Of a stretch of 39,361 nucleotides of DNA, positions 7,265 through 15,630 are shown piece by piece (the first letter of the stretch is position 1; each line of letters opens with the position of its first letter). A program made the position numbers and the translations under genes. Below the pieces are notes generated by a model, which searched no databases, was not told the DNA's origin, and saw only the letters and a program-made list of their open reading frames with translations. Source of the DNA: Anaerovorax odorimutans (GTDB lineage Bacteria; Bacillota; Clostridia; Peptostreptococcales; Anaerovoracaceae); NCBI RefSeq assembly GCF_024459955.1, contig NZ_JANFXK010000026.1, positions 1 to 39,361 of the forward strand, in the 5' to 3' direction.

Positions 7265-8245
7265 CTAACAGATCCGCGGCAGACCTTCGCCGTACAGCAC
7301 GTCCAGCACCCTGCTTCCGCCCAGCCTGGTAGTGATAAAGGTTCCGTTTCCTTCTTTGACCTGGCCGATGACAGCGGCATCTTTTCCATGCTCCGTATCC
7401 CGCATCAGCCGCAGCGCTTCCTCCGCCTGATCCGAGGGTACAATTGCGATCATCTTGCCTTCATTTCCCATATACAGGGGGTCCAGCCCCAGAATATCGG
7501 CAAATCCCCGGACCTCTTCATCTACAGGTATGGCCTCTTCCTCCAGCTCAATCCTGCATCCGCTGGTGTCGGCGATCTCATTGAGAATGGTTCCCAATCC
7601 GCCCCGGGTCACATCCCGCATTGTCTTAACATCGATGTTTCCATCGAAAAGGGCATCCGTAATATCCTTCAGGCACCCGCAGTCGCTTTTAATATCGTTT
7701 TCGATCTCCATCCTGGCGCTGAGGATACAGGCGTGGTGATCGCCCAGATTTCCTGACAGCAGAATTTTATCGCCCGGTTTACAGCCCCCGGCGCTGACAT
7801 CTCTGCCCTCGGGGATTATACCGATACCGGATGTATTGATATACAGACCTCCGCTGCCTTCTACGACCTTCGTATCACCTGCCACGATAGTTACCCCTGC
7901 AGCCTTTGCCTGGGCTGCCATGGAGGCTACGATCTGGTCCAGCGTATCGACTTCCAAGCCTTCTTCCAAAATAAAGCCGCAGGTCAGATATTTGGGCTCC
8001 GCCCCCATCATCAGAAGATCGTTGACCGTGCCGCAGACGCACAGCTTGCCGATGTCGCCGCCTTTGAAAATAACCGGCGTCACCACAAAGGAATCGGTAC
8101 TGTAAGCAACTTTTCCGTTTATGTCCAAAACCGCCGCGTCTTCCATCTTATCCAAAACGCTGTTTTTAAAATGCTTTCCGAAAACGCTCTCCATCAGCTC
8201 TGCCGATGTCTTTCCGCCGCTTCCGTGAGCCATTGTAATTTTCAT
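7265..8245 (-). CDS. hypE: Hydrogenase maturation protein HypE (carbamoyl dehydratase)
   Basis: HypE takes the carbamoyl group delivered by HypF onto its C-terminal cysteine and dehydrates it with ATP to a thiocyanate, the source of the CN ligands of the NiFe centre. The product (326 residues) ends in the hallmark PRIC, so the acceptor Cys is the last residue. The N-terminus MKITMAHGSGGKTS has the AIR-synthetase-like ATP-binding fold signature. I choose ATG 8245: GGAGG lies five bases before it, whereas the in-frame TTG at 8257 overlaps that site. It is last in the hyp operon, 20 bases after hypD. Confidence 0.95.
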   Translation of the reverse strand: MKITMAHGSGGKTSAELMESVFGKHFKNSVLDKMEDAAVLDINGKVAYSTDSFVVTPVIFKGGDIGKLCVCGTVNDLLMMGAEPKYLTCGFILEEGLEVDTLDQIVASMAAQAKAAGVTIVAGDTKVVEGSGGLYINTSGIGIIPEGRDVSAGGCKPGDKILLSGNLGDHHACILSARMEIENDIKSDCGCLKDITDALFDGNIDVKTMRDVTRGGLGTILNEIADTSGCRIELEEEAIPVDEEVRGFADILGLDPLYMGNEGKMIAIVPSDQAEEALRLMRDTEHGKDAAVIGQVKEGNGTFITTRLGGSRVLDVLYGEGLPRIC

Positions 8246-8265
8246 CTTATCCTCCAAAATAATTT

Positions 8266-9300
8266 CTATTTATTTCGATACCAGATTCCGCAGGCGCCTT
8301 CTGCCGAAACCATGCATGGACCGAAGGGTTTCATCGGACTGCACTGAGTCTTGAACATCGGGCACTGGTCAGGGTTGATCTTACCAACGATCACATCACC
8401 GCACCGGCAGCCTTCCGGCAGTTCCATGTCCTTTACCAAGCCTCTGCTTCCTCCGTCATAAAAATCATCTTTCAGATAGAGACCTGAATCAGGAATAATG
8501 CCCAGCCCCCGCCACATAGCGGGCCCCGGCTTAAAATAAGTTTCCAGCACCGCAAGGGCTTTTGCGTTTCCTTCATCGCGGACCGCATTGGTATAGAGAT
8601 TTTTGACTTTTGCTTCTTTCTTTTCCAGTTGTCTTACGATATCGTAGATTACAGCCAGAATATGCTCAGCCTCAAAGCCTGCCACCACAAAAGGTTTTCC
8701 GTATTTTTCAGCCAGCTGCTCATAGGGCTTGCTGCCGATAATTACACTGACGTGCCCCGGACAGATGAATCCGTCGATATCCTTCTGGTTTTCACAGATC
8801 CAGGTGAGGGCCGGAATCACTGTTTTCAGCGCCGTGACCAAACGAATGTTTTTAACGCCCTTTTCCAGAGCCTGCTGCATCATCAGCGCATAGGCGGGCG
8901 CCGTAGTCTCAAAGCCAACGGCGGCTATCACATAAGTGGTGCCCGGGTCAGCCTGAGCTTTCTCCACTGCTTCAAAGGGCGAATACATCAGTTCCACCTT
9001 TGCGCCTTTCCCTTTCATGTCGGAAAGACTTCCCTCCGTGCCCGGCACCTTCATCATATCGCCGAAGGTAAGCAGCACGTGATTCTCTTTCTGCGCGTAC
9101 TCGATGCACTTGTCTATATAGGCGGTGGGAGTCACGCATACCGGACATCCCGGGCCTGAAATCAACTTGATCCTGGGAGAAATCAGGCTGCGTATGCCAT
9201 TTTTAAAAATACTGGCCGTGTGGGTTCCGCAGACCTCCATCAGTTTGATCTCCGGACCGTCATAGGCCTTTAGATAATCGATTACCTCTTTAATTTCCAC
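8266..9300 (-). CDS. hypD: Hydrogenase maturation protein HypD (Fe(CN)2CO assembly)
   Basis: HypD, with HypC, scaffolds the Fe(CN)2CO unit for NiFe hydrogenase. The 344-residue protein shows CGTHT (Cys24), GPGCPVCVTP (Cys52, Cys55), ICPGHVSVIIG and a C-terminal cysteine cluster (CPMF..CSP..PFGPCMV..ACGIWY) consistent with its 4Fe-4S cluster and redox thiols. The start is a GTG at 9300 whose G is the last base of the hypC stop (TAGTG), with GGAGG ten bases upstream. That suggests translational coupling with hypC. Confidence 0.95.
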   Translation of the reverse strand: MEIKEVIDYLKAYDGPEIKLMEVCGTHTASIFKNGIRSLISPRIKLISGPGCPVCVTPTAYIDKCIEYAQKENHVLLTFGDMMKVPGTEGSLSDMKGKGAKVELMYSPFEAVEKAQADPGTTYVIAAVGFETTAPAYALMMQQALEKGVKNIRLVTALKTVIPALTWICENQKDIDGFICPGHVSVIIGSKPYEQLAEKYGKPFVVAGFEAEHILAVIYDIVRQLEKKEAKVKNLYTNAVRDEGNAKALAVLETYFKPGPAMWRGLGIIPDSGLYLKDDFYDGGSRGLVKDMELPEGCRCGDVIVGKINPDQCPMFKTQCSPMKPFGPCMVSAEGACGIWYRNK

Positions 9301-9515
9301 TACGATAATTCCTCCAGATCCGCAAAGAGATCAATCAGTTCCTCTGCTTTGTCCTGCTCCATCACTTCAATGGCGCAGCCCGCGTGGACCAGCACATACT
9401 GGCCCGGCCGGGGATCAACCAGTCCCACGTTAACATTGACCGTATTTCCCCGGAAATCCACCTGGGCGGTGGTTCCGTCTGTGGCAACTACTTTGCCTGG
9501 TATTGCAATGCACAT
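9300..9515 (-). CDS. hypC: Hydrogenase maturation chaperone HypC/HupF
   Basis: HypC is the small chaperone that carries the Fe(CN)2CO group with HypD and docks it on the hydrogenase large subunit. The 71-residue protein begins MCIAIPGKV, with the essential Cys2, and has the usual beta-barrel pattern (VDPRPGQYVLVHAG). The start at 9515 is set by this motif and by GGAGGAA about eight bases upstream; longer readings run into the preceding gene. It overlaps hypD by one base. Confidence 0.94.
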   Translation of the reverse strand: MCIAIPGKVVATDGTTAQVDFRGNTVNVNVGLVDPRPGQYVLVHAGCAIEVMEQDKAEELIDLFADLEELS

Positions 9516-9517
9516 TT

Positions 9518-10000
9518 TTATTCTTCCTCCGGTATTTTGCAGACGTCGATCCACTCCAGGGCTTTGGAATAGGCGAACAGCTCGTCACAGGTCAATTCAA
9601 TGGCGCTGTTGGCGCTGCCGCAGGCCGGAAAGACCGACTCAAAGCGCTGCATGGAAACATCCGCATAAATTTTAACATCTTTATTGTCGATCGCAAAGGC
9701 GCAGACTCCGCCTATGGCATGACCGGTGAAATCGACCACCTGGTCCGCGGAAAGCATCTTTGCTTTGAAACCAAATTGTTTTTTGAATTTGCTGTTATTG
9801 ACTTTCGTATCGCCTGCTGTCTGAATCAGAATGCATCCGCCTTCCGGGTCCAGAAAGGAAAGAGTCTTGCAGATCCTTGCCGGGATAACGCCCGCCGCTT
9901 TTGCCGCCAGCTCCACGGTGGCGCTGGAAACCTCGAACTCTTTGATCCGGTCTTCGATACCGATTTCTTTAAAGTACGCTCTCACTTTATCAATTGCCAT
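9518..10000 (-). CDS. YbaK/EbsC-type Cys-tRNA(Pro) deacylase-like protein
   Basis: This 160-residue single-domain protein is of the YbaK/ProX/INS family, which hydrolyses mischarged aminoacyl-tRNAs such as Cys-tRNA(Pro) or Ala-tRNA(Pro) in the cytoplasm. It has the PARICKTLSFL segment (candidate catalytic Lys45), GDTKVNNSKFKKQFG and TGHAIGGVCAFAI. ATG 10000 is preceded by AAGGAGG at six bases and overlaps the hypF stop by 11 bases. hypC starts three bases after its stop. It thus lies squarely inside the hyp operon, where it has no recognised role. Which mischarged tRNA it edits cannot be read from sequence. Confidence 0.85.
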   Translation of the reverse strand: MAIDKVRAYFKEIGIEDRIKEFEVSSATVELAAKAAGVIPARICKTLSFLDPEGGCILIQTAGDTKVNNSKFKKQFGFKAKMLSADQVVDFTGHAIGGVCAFAIDNKDVKIYADVSMQRFESVFPACGSANSAIELTCDELFAYSKALEWIDVCKIPEEE

Positions 10001-12173
10001 GGTCCGCCTCCTTTTTTCTGAGGGCAATGTACGCCTGCCCTAATGCGATACCCCCGTCATTGGGACTGACGGAAACATTATAATAAGGAATGAAATCGTT
10101 CCGGCGCAAAAGGGCCAGACTTTCTTCCATTAAAATCTTGTTCTGAAATACGCCGCCGGTCAGCGCCACCTGCCGCGCTCCGCTTTCTTCCCGAATCCTG
10201 ATGCAGGTGTCCAGTATCACGCGGGCGATTCTTTTATGAAATTCCAGAGCCAGCGCATTGGCTGCGGAAGCCTCTGGATTGGCCGCAGCGTCCTCAAGAA
10301 GAATGGCACACTGGCCTTCGTAATCATTTCGATCCTTAATACCCAGCAGCGCCGATACACCGTCGAAGAGACGGCCCATGCTGGAGCTTTCGATGGTATT
10401 GATTCCGGCTGCGATGGCTTTTCTGGCCAGCTCTTCTCCAGGCCAGCTGCGCTCCTTCGCAAATTCGATAATATCGGAGAGGTCTATGGCTATGCCCTCG
10501 CCCTGCTCCCGGTATCCGTTTTCCCATGCGTACAGATAGCTGACCGCAGACTTCCATCCCTCTTTCATGGAGGAATCGCCTCCCAGCATCTTCACATAGC
10601 GCAAATGATCCGCCCTCCGGAATTCTCCGCCCTCGCAGAGAAGAAATTCGCCGCCCCAGATGGCTCCGTCGGTACCGTATCCGGTTCCGTCAAAGCTGAC
10701 GCCGATGACTTTACCCGCAAGGTCGTGCTCCGCCATGACCGACGCCACGTGAGCGTGATGATGCTGAACCTGCAGCACCGGCAGTCCCAGCTTCTGCGCA
10801 TAGGCGCTGGTATAGTAAAGGGGATGCAGATCGCATACCACCAGTTCCGGTTTGATGCGGAAAAGGTCGGCCATCCGCTCCACATTTTCTTCATAGATTT
10901 TTTGATTTTCCACACTGTCCATATCGCCGAAATACTGACTCATATAGACAAAGGGGCCCTTGCTCAGAGCAAAGGAATTTTTCAGCTGTCCTCCGGTGGC
11001 CAGAATCTGACCGCCGTATTCCGTTTTTACATAAAGCGGCACCGGCGCATAGCCTTTGGATCTGCGGATCATCTGCGGCTGACCGTCAATGGCCCGCACC
11101 ACAGAGTCGTCCACCCGAACCTGTATCCGCCGCTTGTTGGATATTACGCCCTTAATAAGCGGCTCCCGCTCCATCATGGCCCGCATTTCTTCGTCATCCT
11201 TGATGATGGGCATTTCCGAAAGGTTGGCGCTGGTGACGATCAAGGGACTGATCTCATCCAGCAGCAGATGCTGGGCACCCATGCTGGGCAGAAACGAACC
11301 GATGAAACGGCTCCTCTGTATCTCTTTGGAATCCGAGGGTTTGTGCTCCAGAAGCAGAATCGGTTTGGCGGAAGAAGCCAGCAGCTTCTCCTCCATCGGG
11401 GAAACATAGCAGAACTCCCGGATCTGCTCCATATCCCGAAACATCACGGCAAAGGGTTTTTGTTCCCTTTTTTTGATTTCCCGCAGTTTGCGCACCGCCT
11501 GATCGTTCAGAGGATCGCAGATCAGGTTATAGCCTCCCATGCTTTTGAAGGCGATCACCTCGCCCGCGGCCAGAAGCTGCGCCCCCTCTTCAACGGACAT
11601 ACTGAGAACCGGTCCGCAGCTGTGGCAGGAGATCGTCTGGGCATGATATCTGCGGTCATGCAGGTCCGTGTACTCTTCCTCGCAGAAATCACACATGGGA
11701 AAATCGATCATTGTGGTGTTGTCCCGGTCATAGGGAATCCGGTCAATGATTGTATATCTGGGCCCGCAGACCATACAGCTGATAAACGGATGTCTGTATC
11801 TGGGATTGTCCGGGTCCCGCATCTCCGAAAGACAGTGGGGACAGATGGACAGATCCGCCGGTATCATGGCCGCTTCATCGTCGCCGCTGTCGCTGTCTAA
11901 TATGGTAAAACGGTCGAATTCCCGGAAGGGTTCAGGCGTCCGTTTTATATGGACGATCTCCGCCGGTACCGGCTTGTCCCTTTCAATGGCTTTTACAAAA
12001 GCATCGATCCGTTCCCTGGTATCCGTCACCTCGATTTCCACCAGGCCGCCGATGTTCAGCACCTCACCTTTCATACCCATACGATGAGCCACTTTGGCTA
12101 CAAAAGGGCGAAAACCCACCCCCTGGACAATGCCCCACAGCTTGATCCGTTCGGTCAGTCTATTTGTGTTCAT
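9990..12173 (-). CDS. hypF: Hydrogenase maturation carbamoyltransferase HypF
   Basis: HypF makes carbamoyl-adenylate from carbamoyl phosphate and transfers the carbamoyl group to HypE. Domains in order are acylphosphatase (GIVQGVGFRPFV, about 13-95), paired zinc fingers (CPHC, CMVCGP, CDFC, CHSCGP, about 110-190), a YrdC-like nucleotide domain (about 200-370) and a Kae1-like domain (HHHAHVASVMAEH, then GVSFDGTGYGTDG). The 727-residue length is typical. I start at ATG 12173, where acylphosphatase homology begins. An upstream in-frame ATG (12236) would translate the hypB His-tail DNA in another frame. The gene overlaps hypB by 14 bases and has no clear Shine-Dalgarno site, which suggests coupling. 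Confidence 0.93.
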   Translation of the reverse strand: MNTNRLTERIKLWGIVQGVGFRPFVAKVAHRMGMKGEVLNIGGLVEIEVTDTRERIDAFVKAIERDKPVPAEIVHIKRTPEPFREFDRFTILDSDSGDDEAAMIPADLSICPHCLSEMRDPDNPRYRHPFISCMVCGPRYTIIDRIPYDRDNTTMIDFPMCDFCEEEYTDLHDRRYHAQTISCHSCGPVLSMSVEEGAQLLAAGEVIAFKSMGGYNLICDPLNDQAVRKLREIKKREQKPFAVMFRDMEQIREFCYVSPMEEKLLASSAKPILLLEHKPSDSKEIQRSRFIGSFLPSMGAQHLLLDEISPLIVTSANLSEMPIIKDDEEMRAMMEREPLIKGVISNKRRIQVRVDDSVVRAIDGQPQMIRRSKGYAPVPLYVKTEYGGQILATGGQLKNSFALSKGPFVYMSQYFGDMDSVENQKIYEENVERMADLFRIKPELVVCDLHPLYYTSAYAQKLGLPVLQVQHHHAHVASVMAEHDLAGKVIGVSFDGTGYGTDGAIWGGEFLLCEGGEFRRADHLRYVKMLGGDSSMKEGWKSAVSYLYAWENGYREQGEGIAIDLSDIIEFAKERSWPGEELARKAIAAGINTIESSSMGRLFDGVSALLGIKDRNDYEGQCAILLEDAAANPEASAANALALEFHKRIARVILDTCIRIREESGARQVALTGGVFQNKILMEESLALLRRNDFIPYYNVSVSPNDGGIALGQAYIALRKKEADHGN

Positions 12174-12924
12174 GGGTGTGCCCGTGGTCGTGTGAATGTC
12201 CATGGTCATGTGCGTGTTCATGGCTGTGATGCTCATGATGATGTTCGTGGGAATGCTCTTTCACTTCCAGCCGGCCGGCGCGCTCCATGAGCCACTGTGC
12301 CACTTCTTCAAATCCTTCTCCCGTTTTTCCCGAAACCTTGAATACCGGCACGTCTTTATTGAGGGCTCTGACCCCTTTCATAAAAAACTCCTCATCAAAG
12401 TCCAGATATGGAATCAGGTCCACCTTGTTGAGAATAATGATGTCCGCTTTTTCAAAAGCCAGCGGGTATTTATACGGCTTGTCGCTTCCTTCCGTCACTG
12501 TGGAGATCAGCATCATCACATGCTCACCGATGGTAAACTCGGCAGGACAGACCAGATTGCCGATATTTTCAATGAAGAGGATTCCCTTTTCGTCGAATTC
12601 CATGTGGTCCACCATATGATCGATCATGGGAGCGTCCAGATGGCAGGCTCCGTATGTATTGATCTGATGGGTATCGATCCCCATACCCTTCAGGTCCTGC
12701 GTGTCCAGGTCCGATTCGATGTCCCCTTCGATCACATAGGGCTTGTACCCGTTCAGGTGTTTGAAGATATTTTTCAGCGTAGTTGTCTTGCCGACTCCCG
12801 GCGCGCCCATTTCGTTGACGATGAGCACCCCGTGAGCGCTCAGATGCTCTTTGACATGCTGGGCGATATGGTCATTCTCATCCAGAATGCCTTCCATTAC
12901 ATCTATCTTTCTAACGTCATGCAT
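12160..12924 (-). CDS. hypB: Hydrogenase nickel-incorporation GTPase HypB with C-terminal His-rich tail
   Basis: HypB is the GTPase that, with HypA, loads nickel into NiFe hydrogenase. The 254-residue product has a Walker A motif GAPGVGKTT (40-48), metal-site residues Cys94-His95 (ACHLDAPM) and Cys126 (NLVCPAEF), and NKVD (166-169). The N-terminal CxxCGC motif of some HypB proteins is absent. A striking histidine-rich stretch, 17 His among the last 31 residues (224-254), lies at the C-terminus. Where HypB carries such a region it is usually near the N-terminus. It probably stores or buffers nickel or zinc. A GGAGGAAG site precedes the ATG, and hypA ends 25 bases upstream. Confidence 0.93.
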   Translation of the reverse strand: MHDVRKIDVMEGILDENDHIAQHVKEHLSAHGVLIVNEMGAPGVGKTTTLKNIFKHLNGYKPYVIEGDIESDLDTQDLKGMGIDTHQINTYGACHLDAPMIDHMVDHMEFDEKGILFIENIGNLVCPAEFTIGEHVMMLISTVTEGSDKPYKYPLAFEKADIIILNKVDLIPYLDFDEEFFMKGVRALNKDVPVFKVSGKTGEGFEEVAQWLMERAGRLEVKEHSHEHHHEHHSHEHAHDHGHSHDHGHTHEHK

Positions 12925-12949
12925 AAACTTCCTCCTGTTTTCTCCTTTA

Positions 12950-13291
12950 TTATTCTACTTCGATGCTTTCTATATAAAACTCTTTGCCGATGTCCGTCGG
13001 TCCGCCGTCTGCTCCGCATTTGGGGCACGCGAAAGACATCAGCTTTTTTTCAAACAATTCTCCGCACTGGGAGCATTTGAGCTTTGGCTTGACATGGCGG
13101 ATTTCCACATCCGCCCCCTCGCACAGGGTACCTTCGCCGATCAGGTCAAAATACATGTGGACTGAGTCGCCCACGTAACCGGAATAGTCTCCTATGACCA
13201 GCTTTACTTTCGTGACTTTCTTCGCTCCTGCTTCCCGGCAGTGTTTTTCCGCGATCTTTATGATCTGCTCTGTAATTGGATATTCGTGCAT
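12950..13291 (-). CDS. hypA: Hydrogenase/urease nickel metallochaperone HypA
   Basis: HypA binds nickel through its N-terminus and passes it to the hydrogenase together with HypB. The 113-residue protein starts MHEYPITEQI, giving the nickel ligand His2, and has the zinc site CSQC (73-76) and CPKC (89-92). Length is standard. It is the first gene of the operon, about 30 bases after a TATAAT box. Confidence 0.94.
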   Translation of the reverse strand: MHEYPITEQIIKIAEKHCREAGAKKVTKVKLVIGDYSGYVGDSVHMYFDLIGEGTLCEGADVEIRHVKPKLKCSQCGELFEKKLMSFACPKCGADGGPTDIGKEFYIESIEVE

Positions 13292-13327
13292 TCCCGTATC
13301 CTTTCCCGTTAAAATCCTTACTTATCT

Positions 13328-13356
13328 ATTATAGTAGTTTTATGTCCGATATACAA
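13328..13356 (-). promoter_or_regulatory. Promoter of the hyp operon
   Basis: The minus strand reads TTGTAT (13351-13356), a 17-base spacer and TATAAT (13328-13333), about 37 bases before hypA. The rest of the 340-base interval between hypA and the symporter is AT-rich, with long T and A runs. I see no NikR- or Fnr-like palindrome in it. Confidence 0.6.
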
Positions 13357-13559
13357 ATCTTATTTTTGGGAAGGTGTGATTGACAAACAGCCCTCCATTT
13401 CTCTGACCGGACGCGCCGTTTTGTTTTGTTATTATTTTACATTATGTGCATATACAACAATTCTCCCTCTTCTTTTTTCCCCTTTTTTGTGATGTAAAAC
13501 AATTATGTTTTTTCACAATTTTTTCCGCATTTTTTTGTTGTATACTCATAGTGAAATCG

Positions 13560-13588
13560 TTGACTTTGCAACATCCCTTTGATATAGT
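13560..13588 (+). promoter_or_regulatory. Promoter of the NSS symporter operon
   Basis: TTGACT (13560-13565), a 17-base spacer and TATAGT (13583-13588) lie about 43 bases before the TTG start. Confidence 0.7.
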
Positions 13589-13631
13589 TAGGATGTTGAT
13601 TTTATTTATTTACTTAAGGAGGAATTGAGCT

Positions 13632-15140
13632 TTGAAAGATCGAGACCAATGGAATTCGAAAGTGGGCTTTTTGCTGGCCGCTATCGGTTCGGCCGTAGGC
13701 CTGGGCAACATTTGGAGGTTTCCGTATGTTGCCGCAACCAACGGAGGCGGGGCCTTCCTGCTGCCGTATTTTTTCGCAATCATTACCGCAGGTATACCAA
13801 TCCTTATTTTGGAATATACGATGGGTAAAACGTATCGGGGCGGCGCTCCCGTCACCTGGGCAAGGATGAACCGGCGTTTTGAATGGCTTGGATGGTTCCA
13901 GGTTATGATCGCCTTTGTCATCGCCGTTTACTATTTCGGTATCGTTGTCTGGGTAGTAAGCTACATAGGCTTTTCCTTTACGCAGGCCTGGGGCGCGGAT
14001 CCAGCCGCGTTCTTCGTGGAATACCTGGGGCTGACCGACAGCGCACTGCATCTGGGGGGAATCCAGACTCATTTGATCATTCCGTTCATTATTATCTGGG
14101 CGCTGGCCGCCTTCATTATGTACAAGGGCATCAGCAAAGGAATCGAACGGGCATGCAAAATCTGTCTGCCGATCCTTTTTGTCCTGATCCTCGTCCTGGT
14201 TATCCGCGGCGTTACGCTGCCGGGTGCTGTGGAAGGATTGGAATACATGTTTAAACCCAACTGGGAGGCATTGAAGGACCCCGGCGTATGGGTAGCGGCT
14301 TACGGACAGATCTTCTACAGCCTGTCCATCGCTTTTGCGATCATGCTGGCCTATTCCAGCTATCTGCCAAAACAAACCGACGTTGTCAACAGCGCCTTCA
14401 TCACAGCTACTGCTAACCACGGCTTTGAGATCTTCGCCGGAATCGGCGTTTTCAGCATCATGGGCTACATGGCTATGCAGCAGGGCGTTTCCGTGGATGA
14501 GGTGGCAAGCTCCGGTATCGGGCTGGCCTTCATGACCTTCCCGACCGCTATCAGCGCGCTGCCTGCGCTCAACGCGCTCTTTGGAATCTGCTTCTTCGGC
14601 GCTTTATTTACAGCAGGCGTCACCTCGCTGATCTCCATTTTCCAGGCAGTTGTATCCGGCTTCCATGACAAGTTCAATATGAGCCATACGAAAGCCGTTA
14701 CGGTTGTAATGGTTCCGGCGTTCATCCTCAGCTTCCTGTTCATCACAGGCGCAGGAATGAACATCCTGGATATCGTGGATGCCTTTATCAACAATATCGG
14801 CATCGCCAGCGCCGGCGTCATCGAGGTTGTTCTGGTTACCAGATTCTTTAACACCGAAAAGCTGCGTCAGGAAGCCAACGAGTTTTCCAATTTCAGCATC
14901 GGTAGATGGTGGGTGTACTCGCTGAGAATTGTCACAACTGTTGTTCTGGGCATTATGCTGTTCCTTAACACAAAGGATTACCTTTATAACGGCTACGGCG
15001 AATACTCCGGTTCGGATGTGGGTGTTTTCGGTTGGGGAACGATTCTCTTTGTAATCGTCTTCGCTGATGCGCTGACCACTATGAAGGGCAAGGACGGCTA
15101 CCGCGATCTGGACAAAATTTCCTACAAGGAGGTAAACTAA
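13632..15140 (+). CDS. Neurotransmitter:sodium symporter family (SNF/NSS) amino-acid transporter, MetP-like
   Basis: This 502-residue Na+-coupled amino-acid transporter has about twelve membrane helices. TM1 carries the invariant GSAVGLGNIWRFPY (about residues 19-32) that forms the Na+ and substrate sites in LeuT-like proteins. AAGGAGG lies nine bases before the TTG start. A 44-residue single-span protein follows directly. That pairing is known for the methionine/alanine importer MetPS, so uptake of a neutral amino acid is likely. The exact substrate is inferred. Confidence 0.88.
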   Translation: MKDRDQWNSKVGFLLAAIGSAVGLGNIWRFPYVAATNGGGAFLLPYFFAIITAGIPILILEYTMGKTYRGGAPVTWARMNRRFEWLGWFQVMIAFVIAVYYFGIVVWVVSYIGFSFTQAWGADPAAFFVEYLGLTDSALHLGGIQTHLIIPFIIIWALAAFIMYKGISKGIERACKICLPILFVLILVLVIRGVTLPGAVEGLEYMFKPNWEALKDPGVWVAAYGQIFYSLSIAFAIMLAYSSYLPKQTDVVNSAFITATANHGFEIFAGIGVFSIMGYMAMQQGVSVDEVASSGIGLAFMTFPTAISALPALNALFGICFFGALFTAGVTSLISIFQAVVSGFHDKFNMSHTKAVTVVMVPAFILSFLFITGAGMNILDIVDAFINNIGIASAGVIEVVLVTRFFNTEKLRQEANEFSNFSIGRWWVYSLRIVTTVVLGIMLFLNTKDYLYNGYGEYSGSDVGVFGWGTILFVIVFADALTTMKGKDGYRDLDKISYKEVN

Positions 15141-15141
15141 T

Positions 15142-15276
15142 ATGAGTACTGGTGCGATTATTATGATGCTCATTGGTTGTATTGGCCTTTGGGGAGGATG
15201 TGCTTTTTCGATTGCGTATGCCTTTCGGCACAGTAAGAAAAAGCAGAAGAACGAACAGAATGAAGCTGGCAAATAA
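15142..15276 (+). CDS. MetS-like small subunit of an NSS amino-acid transporter
   Basis: This 44-residue open frame starts MSTGAIIMMLIGCIGLWG, one membrane span, and ends in a lysine-rich tail (SKKKQKNEQNEAGK). AAGGAGG (15126-15132), inside the end of the transporter gene, precedes the ATG by nine bases, and the frame begins one base after the transporter's stop codon. MetPS-type small subunits have this same size, single span and basic tail and are needed for full transport in Corynebacterium. A strong terminator follows. Confidence 0.85.
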   Translation: MSTGAIIMMLIGCIGLWGGCAFSIAYAFRHSKKKQKNEQNEAGK

Positions 15277-15298
15277 ATAGGTTTCTTATTTATCAGAG

Positions 15299-15328
15299 GG
15301 AGCACCTGGTTTACGGTGCTCCTTTTTT
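15299..15328 (+). terminator. Terminator of the symporter operon
   Basis: An 8-bp perfect stem GGAGCACC/GGTGCTCC (15299-15322) is followed by six T, 22 bases after the small-subunit stop. Confidence 0.88.
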
Positions 15329-15566
15329 CATGGTGCTGCAGGGAATGCTCTCCGGGGAATGTGGCGCAGCCTATTGGGGAGTTTCATGGAACGTGCCTTT
15401 TGAGGTTTCGCCCCGGAGATGATTAGAATCCATCTTTGTTACATACGGCTCCCGCTTCGGGCCGCTGTACCGCTGCAAGAGAGCCGTTCAAGATGATTCC
15501 GCTCTGCAGTCTTCCGCTTTAAAACAAAGGATCTTAAGAGGCTCCACCATTCCGCACAAAAACGAC
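15329..15566. other. Gene-free interval with inverted repeats
   Basis: No credible frame or ribosome site occurs here. CTCCGGGG (15350-15357) pairs with CCCCGGAG (15411-15418). CGGCTC (15446-15451) pairs with GAGCCG (15481-15486) around an inner CCCGCTTCGGG. It lies between two convergent terminators, so a promoter of its own would be needed for it to be an RNA, and I see none. Confidence 0.4.
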
Positions 15567-15588
15567 AAAAGAGCACATTTTCGTGCTC
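15567..15588 (-). terminator. Terminator of the surface-protein gene
   Basis: Read leftward, GAGCAC/GTGCTC (15571-15588) is followed by TTTT and then GTCGTTTTT. It lies 43 bases after the stop codon. Confidence 0.75.
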
Positions 15589-15630
15589 CTCTGCCGTTTT
15601 GTACTATTTATGGTGTATGTATGTAGCTTG

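Noticed and set aside
10236..11900. Long rightward open frame (554 codons) opposite hypF
   Set aside because: It lies wholly antisense to a clear hypF gene, has no ribosome site, and its composition is the mirror of the hypF codons.
12174..12236. Longer HypF reading starting at 12236
   Set aside because: It would translate the hypB histidine-tail DNA in another frame into low-complexity residues; acylphosphatase homology begins after 12173.
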